Source: an uncultured Flavobacterium sp. | Lineage (GTDB): Bacteria > Bacteroidota > Bacteroidia > Flavobacteriales > Flavobacteriaceae | NCBI RefSeq assembly: GCF_946481155.1 | Contig: NZ_CAMLMK010000106.1 | Location: 1-9,015, forward strand | Reading direction: 5' to 3' | DNA length: 9,015 nucleotides | In this document: piece by piece, positions 1 to 7,297 of the stretch | Layout of the letters: every line of letters starts with the position of its first letter | Numbering within the stretch: position 1 is the stretch's first letter | Program-made: the position numbers and the translations under genes | The notes under the pieces: model-generated | Databases searched by the model: none | The model's input: the letters and a program-made list of their open reading frames with translations, nothing else | Told to the model about the DNA's origin: nothing

Positions 1-331
1 CAGTTTTTGGAGCTTCTTCTTTTGCTTCAGCAGCCGGAGCAGCTTCAGCTTTCGGAGCGCCATTTCCACTTAAAAGTCCAGAGATATCTTCTCCCGGTTT
101 CCCAATAATTGCTAAAAGGGAATCCACAGGAGCCGATTCGCCTTCCTGAATCCCTATATGTAAAAGTGTTCCTGCGTTGAACGACTCAAACTCCATTGTA
201 GCTTTGTCGGTTTCAATTTCCGCAAGGATATCACCTTCTTTTACCGTGTCGCCTACTTTCTTTAACCAGGTTGCCACAACTCCTTCGGTCATGGTGTCGC
301 TTAAACGCGGCATTGTAATTACTACTGCCAT
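1..331 (-). CDS. pdhC: Pyruvate dehydrogenase E2, dihydrolipoamide acetyltransferase (partial, N-terminal part)
   Basis: This is the E2 core of the pyruvate dehydrogenase complex, which passes the acetyl group from E1 to CoA through a swinging lipoyl-lysine. About 110 residues are present and the gene runs off the left edge. Residues 1-80 form a lipoyl (biotinyl-lipoyl) domain starting MAVVITMPRLSDTM. The lipoylation motif ETDKATM is at residues 40-46, and Lys43 is the predicted lipoylated residue. From about residue 92 an Ala/Pro/Glu/Lys-rich segment begins, typical of the flexible linkers between E2 domains; the peripheral-subunit-binding and catalytic domains lie outside the window. The ATG (329-331) begins 6 nt after the pdhA stop, so the two are surely cotranscribed and the translation signal lies within the end of pdhA. 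A 2-oxoglutarate dehydrogenase E2 is the alternative, but the pdhA neighbour and the PRLSDTM start favour pyruvate. The gene could equally be named aceF. Confidence 0.93.
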   Translation of the reverse strand, partial: MAVVITMPRLSDTMTEGVVATWLKKVGDTVKEGDILAEIETDKATMEFESFNAGTLLHIGIQEGESAPVDSLLAIIGKPGEDISGLLSGNGAPKAEAAPAAEAKEEAPKT

Positions 332-337
332 AATCGA

Positions 338-1336
338 TTATAATTTATGTGGAATAAATGGATAATTCTCTTGTTCGTAAACAACATCGTATAACTGATT
401 CACTTCCGGATATGGAGATTCTTCTGCAAATTTCTCGCATTCGTCCACTAAGTCTTTTACTCTTTGGTCGATGACTTCGATTTCTGCATCCGTAGCATAT
501 TTATTCTCTTTGATGATATCCAGAACCTGAGTAATTGGGTCGATTTTTTTGTATTCTTCCACCTCTTCTTTGGTTCTGTAATGCTGTGCATCCGACATCG
601 AGTGTCCTCTGTAACGGTATGTTTTCATTTCAAGGAAGGTTGGTCCATCGCCACGACGTGCTCTGTCAATAGCTTCGTGCATTGCTTCGGCCACCTTGAT
701 CGGGTTCATGGCATCTACCGGCCCGCATGGCATTTCATATCCTAATCCTAATTTCCAGATATCAGTATGATTAGCAGTTCTTTCTACCGAAGTACCCATC
801 GCATACCCATTGTTCTCAACAATAAAAACGACAGGAAGTTTCCACAACATCGCCATATTGAAGGCTTCATGAAGCGATCCCTGACGTGCTGCACCATCAC
901 CAAAATAGGTTAAGGTCACACCTCCTGTATTGAAATATTTATCGGCGAAAGCGATTCCGGCACCTACAGGGATTTGCGCTCCCACGATTCCGTGACCACC
1001 GAAAAAACCATGCTCTTTATCGAAAATGTGCATGGATCCGCCCATACCTTTAGAAGTTCCGGTTACTTTACCCAGCAATTCTGCCATAACCCGTTTTGGG
1101 TCTGTCCCCATTCCGATCGGCTGAACGTGGTTACGGTAAGCGGTAATCATTTTGTCCTTAGACAGGTCCATAGCATGTAAAGCTCCCGCTAATACTGCTT
1201 CCTGACCGTTGTATAAGTGCAAAAACCCTCTTACTTTCTGTTGAATGTATAATGCAGCGAGTTTGTCTTCGAACTTTCTCCAGAACTGCATGTCTTCATA
1301 CCATTTAAGGTAAACTTCTTTTGTGATTGGTTTCAT
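338..1336 (-). CDS. pdhA: Pyruvate dehydrogenase E1 component subunit alpha
   Basis: This is the alpha subunit of the thiamine-diphosphate-dependent E1, which decarboxylates pyruvate and reductively acetylates the E2 lipoyl group in the cytoplasm. It is 332 residues long, normal for the alpha2beta2-type E1 alpha. The ThDP/Mg binding motif starts at GDG (146-148) and ends at ENN (174-176), the expected spacing. GGSMHIFD (99-106) and GGHGIVGAQIPVGAG (113-127) are conserved around the cofactor site. YRYRGHSMSDAQHYR (240-254) is the loop that in mitochondrial E1 alpha carries the regulatory serines; phosphorylation is not implied here. No E1 beta gene follows: E2 starts 6 nt downstream, so the beta subunit must be encoded elsewhere. 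The ATG at 1336 gives a full-length N-terminus, with a short purine-rich AAGAG about 10 nt upstream. A promoter candidate lies about 45 nt upstream of the ATG. Confidence 0.96.
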   Translation of the reverse strand: MKPITKEVYLKWYEDMQFWRKFEDKLAALYIQQKVRGFLHLYNGQEAVLAGALHAMDLSKDKMITAYRNHVQPIGMGTDPKRVMAELLGKVTGTSKGMGGSMHIFDKEHGFFGGHGIVGAQIPVGAGIAFADKYFNTGGVTLTYFGDGAARQGSLHEAFNMAMLWKLPVVFIVENNGYAMGTSVERTANHTDIWKLGLGYEMPCGPVDAMNPIKVAEAMHEAIDRARRGDGPTFLEMKTYRYRGHSMSDAQHYRTKEEVEEYKKIDPITQVLDIIKENKYATDAEIEVIDQRVKDLVDECEKFAEESPYPEVNQLYDVVYEQENYPFIPHKL

Positions 1337-1380
1337 CTATTGTTGCTCTTTTAAGCTATATTACACAATTTTGCGAACGG

Positions 1381-1410
1381 CAAAAATAACACTTCCCTTT
1401 AAGACGTGAA
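1381..1410 (-). promoter_or_regulatory. Putative Bacteroidota-type promoter for pdhA
   Basis: On the minus strand the -7 element TATTTTTG (1381-1388) matches the Bacteroidota consensus TAnnTTTG exactly. With the usual 19-nt spacer the -33 element falls on TTC (1408-1410) instead of TTG, one mismatch. Transcription would start near 1375, giving a leader of about 40 nt. This would allow pdhA-E2 to be transcribed independently of cdd. The assignment rests on consensus matching only. Confidence 0.5.
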
Positions 1411-1429
1411 AATTTAAAGACGTTAAATT
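1411..1429. repeat. Inverted repeat upstream of the pdhA promoter
   Basis: AATTTAA (1411-1417) and TTAAATT (1423-1429) form a perfect 7-bp inverted repeat around the 5-nt spacer AGACG. The word AAGACGT also occurs twice as a direct repeat (1401-1407 and 1417-1423), with starts 16 bp apart. The dyad begins immediately upstream of the predicted pdhA -33 position and lies in the cdd-pdhA gap. It has no U-run after it in the cdd direction, so it does not look like a terminator. An operator role is possible, but the arms are AT-only and could be chance. Confidence 0.3.
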
Positions 1430-1436
1430 ATTCTTT

Positions 1437-1919
1437 TTATAAAAAGTTTTTATCAAACATCAATGGCAGCAAATTCTTCAGGGAATCTGACTTATAAACT
1501 TTCCCTACGGCAGCCATGAAATAAATTTCAATCGGGAGCTCCTGACGGAATTCATATTCCGCAATTGACTGCCTGCAAGCGCCGCACGGAGGTATCGGCT
1601 CGGACATTTCTTTATCATCTGCGGTCGCGGAAATTGCCATTTTTACAATTTTGGCATCAGGATAAATGGCGCCCGCATGAAATATGGCAACTCTTTCAGC
1701 GCATAAACCAGAGGGGTAAGCGGCGTTTTCCTGATTGGACCCTAAAACTACTTTTCCGTTATCCAGTAATATTGCTGCTCCGACTCTAAATTTCGAATAC
1801 GGGGCGTAGGCTTTTTTTCTGATTTCAATCGCCTGGGTCATCAAATCTTTTACTTCCGGAGAAAGCTCTTCCATGGAATCGTAAACCAAAAAAGTTGATG
1901 TAATGGTAATGTTCTTCAT
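1437..1919 (-). CDS. cdd: Cytidine deaminase
   Basis: Zinc enzyme of pyrimidine salvage that hydrolytically deaminates cytidine and deoxycytidine to uridine and deoxyuridine in the cytoplasm. The 160-residue protein has the small-type cytidine deaminase signature: CAE at 73-75, where Cys73 is a zinc ligand and Glu75 the proton shuttle, and PCGACRQ at 111-117, where Cys112 and Cys115 are the other zinc ligands. YSKFRVGAAILLDNG (41-55) and GSNQENAAYPSGL (60-72) form the substrate pocket. It is longer than the roughly 132-residue Bacillus-type enzyme because of an N-terminal extension (residues 1-15) before MEELSPEV. Met16 is a possible alternative start, but the extension reads as natural protein sequence and I keep the ATG at 1919. 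The gene follows porV in the same direction, separated by a terminator; no consensus promoter was found in the 72-bp gap. It has no evident link to secretion. Confidence 0.95.
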   Translation of the reverse strand: MKNITITSTFLVYDSMEELSPEVKDLMTQAIEIRKKAYAPYSKFRVGAAILLDNGKVVLGSNQENAAYPSGLCAERVAIFHAGAIYPDAKIVKMAISATADDKEMSEPIPPCGACRQSIAEYEFRQELPIEIYFMAAVGKVYKSDSLKNLLPLMFDKNFL

Positions 1920-1939
1920 TTAATCAAATTATTACAGAC

Positions 1940-1968
1940 AAAAAATCCAAACTCTTACGAATTTGGAT
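1940..1968 (-). terminator. Rho-independent terminator after porV
   Basis: Read on the minus strand, ATCCAAATTC and GAGTTTGGAT pair over 10 bp (one G-U wobble) around a GTAA tetraloop of GNRA type (stem-loop 1945-1968), followed immediately by five T (1940-1944). The hairpin begins 24 nt after the porV stop codon. It should end most porU-porV transcripts and separate them from cdd. The stem is AT-rich, so readthrough into cdd is plausible. Confidence 0.75.
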
Positions 1969-1991
1969 AGTTTATTTATTATTGTTTTCTA

Positions 1992-3185
1992 CTATAGATC
2001 GTCATACGAATCGCCGAAATTGAAGGTCAGTGAAAAACGCAATGTGTTTTCCAATGGATTTCTCACTTTTGAAGTTGAGAACAAATAGGAAACATCTACT
2101 TTAACAATATTGTATTTAAATCCGGCTCCGATAGTTGCAAATTTCCTCGCTCCTTTTTCGGCGCTTTCGTTAAAATATCCTGCTCTGAAAGCGAAAGACT
2201 CCTGATACCAGTATTCAGCACCTAAAGCCCAGGTAAATTCTTTTAACTCTTCACCAAAACCGTCCGGAGCATCCCCGAAAGATTTTAAAAGACCGGAAGC
2301 CCAGCCAATATTTCTATAGCGTTCGTTTGCCGCGGAATAAGCAGCAGTAATCTCGCTTTGCTCAATTGTTCCGTCTCCGTCCAAATCAGTTGGCTCTACC
2401 TTTTCAGGTGTTGGCACCATCAATTTATTAACTTCTCCTATAACGGAAACTTTATTATATTCATCAAGGATGAAATCGAAGCCGGCACCAAGTTTAAAAT
2501 TGGAAGGCAGGAAGTTTGAGCTACGCTCTACATCGCCGTCATAAGAAATTTTCGGTCCCATATTTTGCAGGTTAAGGCCAAGTCGGTATCGCGCATTGAA
2601 ATCGCTCATCGCAAATTCTTCCGACTGATAAAATGCCGCAACGTCCACTGCAAAAGAGTTTGCTGCAGAGGCGTCTGTGTTTCCATCAGGAATTTTTAAG
2701 TTGGAACGAATATAACGGCCCGCAACCCCCATGGATAACTGCTCGCTTAATTTCAGGGAATAGGAAAGATCGAATGCTAATTCATTTGGACTAACCGTAC
2801 GCGGTATTTCACCCGGATCCCCTGTTTCTCTTAATTCAATATCTCCCAAACCGAAATAACGCAAACTGGCTGCGAATGCACTTCGGTCGTTGATACGGTC
2901 GTAAAAAGTAACCTGACCTAATGAAATATCATTAGCAATGCTGGTCAAATAAGGCGTATAACTAACGGAAAACCCATATTTATTGGGCGAAAACGCATAT
3001 TTTGCAGGGTTGTATTGTTGTGAAAAAACGTCTGCTGAAGTGGCTGCCCCCATATCTCCGATTCCGGCTGCGCGGGCATCTGCAGAAATTAATAAAAAAG
3101 GAACCCCGGTTGTAATCACTCTATCCTGCGCGTTAACCAACTGAAAAACAAGCAGGAACAAGGACACTATGGATATTTTTTTCAT
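1992..3185 (-). CDS. porV: Type IX secretion system outer-membrane protein PorV (LptO)
   Basis: An outer-membrane beta-barrel of the FadL-like PorV family. It binds the CTD of T9SS cargo emerging from the SprA translocon and carries it to the PorU-containing attachment complex. The 397-residue precursor has a signal peptide (MKKISIVSLFLLVFQLVNA, cut after Ala19). Mature residues 23-65 hold the family N-terminus, including GVPFLLISADARAAGIGDMG and QQYNPAKYAF. Alternating hydrophobic strands follow to the end, closing with NTLRFSLTFNFGDSYDDL. The length fits the family. An EF-hand-type loop, DLDGDGTIEQSE, is at 267-278 in what should be an extramembrane loop. The start lies 39 bp after the porU stop. 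porV has its own consensus promoter overlapping the end of porU and a strong terminator downstream, so it can be expressed both with porU and alone. Confidence 0.95.
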   Translation of the reverse strand: MKKISIVSLFLLVFQLVNAQDRVITTGVPFLLISADARAAGIGDMGAATSADVFSQQYNPAKYAFSPNKYGFSVSYTPYLTSIANDISLGQVTFYDRINDRSAFAASLRYFGLGDIELRETGDPGEIPRTVSPNELAFDLSYSLKLSEQLSMGVAGRYIRSNLKIPDGNTDASAANSFAVDVAAFYQSEEFAMSDFNARYRLGLNLQNMGPKISYDGDVERSSNFLPSNFKLGAGFDFILDEYNKVSVIGEVNKLMVPTPEKVEPTDLDGDGTIEQSEITAAYSAANERYRNIGWASGLLKSFGDAPDGFGEELKEFTWALGAEYWYQESFAFRAGYFNESAEKGARKFATIGAGFKYNIVKVDVSYLFSTSKVRNPLENTLRFSLTFNFGDSYDDL

Positions 3186-3208
3186 TTTTATCTTACTAAT
3201 TTATTTAA

Positions 3209-3238
3209 CAAATATACTACTTTCTTAAAGTATTACAA
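3209..3238 (-). promoter_or_regulatory. Consensus promoter for porV overlapping the porU 3' end
   Basis: On the minus strand, TTG (3236-3238), a spacer of exactly 19 nt (3217-3235) and TATATTTG (3209-3216) match the Bacteroidota housekeeping consensus TTG-N19-TAnnTTTG at every fixed position. The TTG lies in the last codons of porU and the -7 box lies in the 39-bp gap before porV. Predicted transcription starts near 3204, giving a leader of about 17-20 nt before the porV ATG at 3185. This is the best promoter match I found in the window. Confidence 0.7.
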
Positions 3239-6200
3239 GTTTCTCTATTTTTTCTGCTTTTTTATTTGAGATTAATGATTTCACCGTCATTTTGTAAACA
3301 TATACTCCCTTTCCAATCTTATCTCCGAAATCATCTTTCCCGTCCCATTTTATATCGCGGCACAAGAAACCTTCTGTTATTACGGACTGGTTAATGGTCT
3401 TAATCACCTTACCAGTAATTGTCATAATCTGCACCTGCACGTCCAATGTTTCAAACGGACGGTTGTGAGAGAACCAGAATTCGGTATAACTCACAAAAGG
3501 ATTCGGATAATTCAGTACGTTTGACAGTGCAACTTCTTCGTCTCCCATCACAATAAACTGAATTTCTGCCGTAGCGAAATTATTGTACACGTCCCACACT
3601 TTTAAAGTCAGCGTATGCAATCCTTTCGCTAAATCCCTGAACGGGAATCTCACTTTTCCTTTTGTATAATCGTTAGGCTCCGTTTCATAATAATCATTTA
3701 ATATGTACGGGTTATTTTCATTGCCGTCCAAAATCGCCACTATATCGTGCCCAATTCCACTGGCGGTATTTATACCATTCTCATCTTCAAGATACGCCAG
3801 AAACAGAGGCGATGCATTGGTAATCCCACCCGAAACAAAAGACTCGTCGTTCATATACAACTTGATTCTCGGCGGCAAATTATCTGCAACTGCATTAGTA
3901 TTGATATCCCCTACTCGGATAGACGCATCGTAACCCGTATGATTGTCGAGCGGCTGGTCCTTTTTGGCATAAAAACTTACCCTCCCGTTTCCAACCGGAA
4001 TTCGGATATCCCTTGGCACAATAAAACCGAACTCAAATTTCCCGTTTTCAATCGCAGCATTTCCTCTGAAAATGGTTTCGCCTAATGTGGTAAAGTCCAT
4101 GATCAGCAATTGCCCGCTACCATCTAGGGTTCCATCGTTACCCAAGGTACTTCTGTTTATCTCTTTATCGAAAATCTGAACTGCCAAATCCCCGTTGTAA
4201 TCCGCCTGCAAAACATCAAATTCATCCACAACCTCACCGGATAGTTTTACATAACTTAACGCTTTCAGAATATCAGTTGGTTGTGTAGTCGGAACGTCAT
4301 TGACTTTCGTCAGTATCACCTTCGGTTTCGGGATTGCCAATTTTAAAGCCGGATCTCCTACGCAGAAAACCACATTCCTGTCATTATAGACCGCCAGATT
4401 TTTCGTTTGGCGCAACGCTTCTGCAATGGTCACATAAGTATTGGATCCAAAAGAAAACAATTTGGAATTCAACACCTCATTAATATTTTCTCCTGTGGTA
4501 ATCCCAATTTCCCTGGTTGTAGTCACCAATGCCACTGCTCCTCCTGCTTTATTCCAAAACATAGCCTCACCTGCAGTGGGACGGGATGGATTATCAAAAC
4601 GCGTAAATTCGCAAGTTATTGTAACAAACAGCGGATATCTGTAACGGTTGGTTAAATTTTGCGCATCCAGTTTATCCAATAAACGTTCCTGCGCCAATCC
4701 GTCTTCACCGCCATGTCCGAAATAATTAAAAACAAGCGCTCCGCTTTCAAATTCATTGATAAAATCTGCTTTAGCGGTAGGATAACGTTCCCCACCCGCA
4801 GCAGTTACCTGCATATAGGAATCGGAGTGAATTTTCTTGACATTCATGAACGGCTTTTGAGCATAAAGCTCATCGGCCAGGTTATCCAGATTTTGCTGTA
4901 AAGTCGCATCGGTTTGATCTTCAGCATCATCAGAAATGATTACGTATTTATTACGCCATCTCCCATATGATTTTTCATCATGGTAATCTATAATTTTAGT
5001 TACCATCTGATCGGCCTGTTCCGGAGAACTGACCAACATTCTTCCCACGGCTATATCTAAATCCTTCAGGGACTGCATGGTTCCTTCATCATCATCCATC
5101 AGGGCATAGAAATCATCCGACATAAACGTGAGATAATTTGAAAAGTTAATTGCCGTCGCGCCGGAATTGGATGACACCTGATAAAGCGCTTCAAAGACAG
5201 GTACTATGTTTGTATTTCCAAAAGTCAGGTTTTTATAATCATAAGAAGCATCTCCGAAAAGATTCACGTATTTAATTCGTTTATCCGGCTGCGAGGCATT
5301 GAAATAAATGTATTTAATGAAATTTCGGATCGCACCAATATCCTGCTTCCCGGACGAAAACTCCTGGTAAATCAAAGGAAGCTCCACTACTTTTACATTA
5401 AGTTGCGAATAACTTCTGTGAAAGTTTGCTAATTTTTCTGCCTGCGCTTTTAATGAAGTAGGCGTCACGATAAGATAATCGACATCCTGAAAAACTCCGG
5501 CGTCATTTTTAAAAACAGTTCCTTTTAAATCCTGATTTACGATTCGCGTATTGGACTGACTTGGCGGTGTGTAGATATTAGCTAAATCCAAAGCCACATA
5601 TTTTCGCACCTCACCCAGGGTAGCTTTGAAAGAGAAATTTGCCTGCCCTGAATTTTCAATTTTCGTAACATTATAAATATCTGTGACATCCAGAATTTGA
5701 GAAATTCCGCTTGCGCTGGTAAACTGGTATTCGCCAATTCCGATATTTGACCCTGCCAAATCGTTTCGAAATAAGAATTGTTGCCCGTAACCCTGAAGGT
5801 TCCTTTTAGCTATAAGCGAAACATTATCAAGATAACCGTTCGCCGAAGGCACTCCTCCGTTATCAAATTCGAATTGGAGAGACACATTTGGAGAAGAAGA
5901 GGTAAATGTCCCTTCAAAAACCCTTTCATAGCCACTTACATGGACAGTGGGGATTAAAGCAGGAAAATCTAGTGTCGCAACATCCTGATTATTTGCGCTA
6001 ATCTTAAAAGAAGTGATTCCAAACGAAGCCGAAACAGCATTTACTTTAATCTTAACCGGCGTTGCCGTCACTAAATTCGGAAAAGTAAAATCGAAAGACT
6101 GGGTGTCTTCTATATTGAAATTTTCACCTACCCATTTTCTGCCCAGTTTCCCTACATTGGTTTTATCCACTTCATGATACTGATAATCATCGAAATTGGT

Positions 6201-7085
6201 AAAAACCATAGTGGACGACCCGGCTGGCTGAGTATTAATATCCATCCGTTTCCCGTTTCCGCCCTGAGCGGTTACATAGTAATAGGATTTGGTATCGAAC
6301 AGGTTTACGCTGGTTTGACTCTCGTCGTTCCAGACATCGACACCTTCCGCATAAAAAAGCACATAATCATCACTATCAAAAGATCCATCGTCCTCTCCAA
6401 TTACCTGAATCGCATTTTCCTCAACGTCCATAGGATAAGGAATAGAATTTAAAAGTGGCACCATCCTACCGCCGTTTCCGTAAATTTTGATTCTTCTTGG
6501 ATCGACATTAGCATTGAATCCTAACTGTTGCAGAAAACTTTTAGACAATTTATATACACCGGACTTCTCAATATAAAAACGATACCAGTCGCCGGAAGCC
6601 AGATTAGAACTTACAACCGTTCTCCGAATGGACGAACTTTTACTCTGTCCCCCTGAAAAAGAATAGGAAAAAGATTTGATTTTTTTAACAACATTTCCTT
6701 CCTTTATTATTGGAGAGAAAGAAAGTAGTACACTTTGAACCTCTCTTCCTGTTGTATAATCAATCGAAGCATTTAATTGCGTCGGAAGTTTTGCAAAAGA
6801 AAGGTCCTTCAGATCTTCCTTAGGCATTGTTTCATAGATAACATTTGAAACCACCAGAGAATTTTCATCAACCGGGTTTTGAACGCTGATTCTTTTTCTG
6901 AACTGTATGGTCTTTTCCACCGGATTAAACTCGAAATTCTCAATTTTGAATTGCGGAACCATATAAGGAATAGAATCAATATAATAGTTTGTAGTGGGCT
7001 GCCATTCAACAATAACATCCCCTCTTTGCTGACCAAAACAAAAACCTGCAGTGATGACAAGTAAAAGAAGTAAGTATTTTTTCAT
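3225..7085 (-). CDS. porU: Type IX secretion system sortase PorU (C25 family cysteine peptidase)
   Basis: PorU is the outer-membrane, surface-exposed peptidase that removes the C-terminal sorting domain from T9SS cargo and, in some species, attaches the protein to a glycolipid. This precursor is 1286 residues. It has a signal peptide (MKKYLLLLLVITAGFCFG, cut before Gln19), an N-terminal beta-rich region to about 500, and a gingipain-like C25 peptidase domain at about 535-915. Predicted catalytic residues are His791 in NYFGHGGEDG and Cys825 in TITCEFTRFDNP. The 34-residue separation is close to that of the His/Cys pair in gingipain R. Ig-like beta regions follow, then a type A-like T9SS CTD (about 1190-1286) with NYPNPF near its start and a KGVYVYKMTV strand; PorU is known to keep its own CTD. 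An in-frame TTG at 7094 would add three residues, but the ATG at 7085 gives a cleaner signal peptide. It is divergent from gldJ and precedes porV. Confidence 0.96.
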   Translation of the reverse strand: MKKYLLLLLVITAGFCFGQQRGDVIVEWQPTTNYYIDSIPYMVPQFKIENFEFNPVEKTIQFRKRISVQNPVDENSLVVSNVIYETMPKEDLKDLSFAKLPTQLNASIDYTTGREVQSVLLSFSPIIKEGNVVKKIKSFSYSFSGGQSKSSSIRRTVVSSNLASGDWYRFYIEKSGVYKLSKSFLQQLGFNANVDPRRIKIYGNGGRMVPLLNSIPYPMDVEENAIQVIGEDDGSFDSDDYVLFYAEGVDVWNDESQTSVNLFDTKSYYYVTAQGGNGKRMDINTQPAGSSTMVFTNFDDYQYHEVDKTNVGKLGRKWVGENFNIEDTQSFDFTFPNLVTATPVKIKVNAVSASFGITSFKISANNQDVATLDFPALIPTVHVSGYERVFEGTFTSSSPNVSLQFEFDNGGVPSANGYLDNVSLIAKRNLQGYGQQFLFRNDLAGSNIGIGEYQFTSASGISQILDVTDIYNVTKIENSGQANFSFKATLGEVRKYVALDLANIYTPPSQSNTRIVNQDLKGTVFKNDAGVFQDVDYLIVTPTSLKAQAEKLANFHRSYSQLNVKVVELPLIYQEFSSGKQDIGAIRNFIKYIYFNASQPDKRIKYVNLFGDASYDYKNLTFGNTNIVPVFEALYQVSSNSGATAINFSNYLTFMSDDFYALMDDDEGTMQSLKDLDIAVGRMLVSSPEQADQMVTKIIDYHDEKSYGRWRNKYVIISDDAEDQTDATLQQNLDNLADELYAQKPFMNVKKIHSDSYMQVTAAGGERYPTAKADFINEFESGALVFNYFGHGGEDGLAQERLLDKLDAQNLTNRYRYPLFVTITCEFTRFDNPSRPTAGEAMFWNKAGGAVALVTTTREIGITTGENINEVLNSKLFSFGSNTYVTIAEALRQTKNLAVYNDRNVVFCVGDPALKLAIPKPKVILTKVNDVPTTQPTDILKALSYVKLSGEVVDEFDVLQADYNGDLAVQIFDKEINRSTLGNDGTLDGSGQLLIMDFTTLGETIFRGNAAIENGKFEFGFIVPRDIRIPVGNGRVSFYAKKDQPLDNHTGYDASIRVGDINTNAVADNLPPRIKLYMNDESFVSGGITNASPLFLAYLEDENGINTASGIGHDIVAILDGNENNPYILNDYYETEPNDYTKGKVRFPFRDLAKGLHTLTLKVWDVYNNFATAEIQFIVMGDEEVALSNVLNYPNPFVSYTEFWFSHNRPFETLDVQVQIMTITGKVIKTINQSVITEGFLCRDIKWDGKDDFGDKIGKGVYVYKMTVKSLISNKKAEKIEKLVIL

Positions 7086-7157
7086 TATATACAAAACGTA
7101 TTAATTCAAAAGTTATTACAAATAGAAAAAATATTTTCTTTAATAGCTAATTTTGCA

Positions 7158-7169
7158 CAATATATATTG
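7158..7169. repeat. 12-bp perfect palindrome between porU and gldJ
   Basis: CAATATATATTG is its own reverse complement. It lies 72 bp upstream of the porU ATG and 128 bp upstream of the gldJ ATG. Each end supplies a TTG, on opposite strands, as in a -33 element. It could be a regulator site shared by the divergent genes, but its AT-only core makes chance occurrence in this region quite possible. Confidence 0.3.
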
Positions 7170-7238
7170 ATTAAAAGCGTTATGGAAATGATGTTTAACA
7201 CGATTTTATATTTTTTTTAATAATTTGAAAAAAAGTTG

Positions 7239-7268
7239 TTGCGTTTTAATGGTTAATTACTATATTGC
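7239..7268 (+). promoter_or_regulatory. Weak candidate promoter for gldJ
   Basis: TTG (7239-7241), a 19-nt spacer and TATATTGC (7261-7268) give the correct spacing, but the -7 box matches TAnnTTTG at only four of six fixed positions. The implied start near 7273 would leave a leader of about 25 nt. It is the best-positioned candidate I could find for gldJ, and it is tentative. Confidence 0.3.
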
Positions 7269-7297
7269 GGCACTAAATTTATTACCTACTTAGAAGT

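Larger units (their letters stand above)
7086..7297. other. Divergent porU/gldJ intergenic region
   Basis: This 212-bp, strongly AT-rich gap must carry the promoters for porU (leftward) and gldJ (rightward). It contains T- and A-runs (for example eight T at 7211-7218), a 12-bp perfect palindrome at 7158-7169 and several partial promoter matches. I saw no small ORF or RNA gene in it. No full TTG-N19-TAnnTTTG match was found in either direction, unlike upstream of porV. For porU the nearest -7-like words (AACTTTTG at 7107-7114, TCTATTTG at 7119-7126, minus strand) each deviate from consensus and lack a properly spaced TTG. Confidence 0.6.

Noticed and set aside
464..745. Plus-strand open frame opposite pdhA
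   Set aside because: It is antisense to the conserved C-terminal part of PdhA, and the translation resembles no family I recognise.
3703..4085. Plus-strand open frames (up to 112 codons) opposite porU
   Set aside because: They lie entirely antisense to well-supported PorU coding sequence, overlap each other in different frames and encode no recognisable protein motif.
7086..7094. Upstream in-frame TTG start adding three residues to PorU
   Set aside because: The ATG at 7085 directly gives a standard signal peptide (MKKYLLLLL...), while the TTG start would only prepend MYI and is a rarer start codon.
7148..7155. Perfect TAnnTTTG word (TAATTTTG) on the plus strand as a gldJ promoter
   Set aside because: No TTG lies about 19 nt upstream, and it sits 140 bp from the gldJ ATG. 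In such AT-rich sequence an isolated match is expected by chance.
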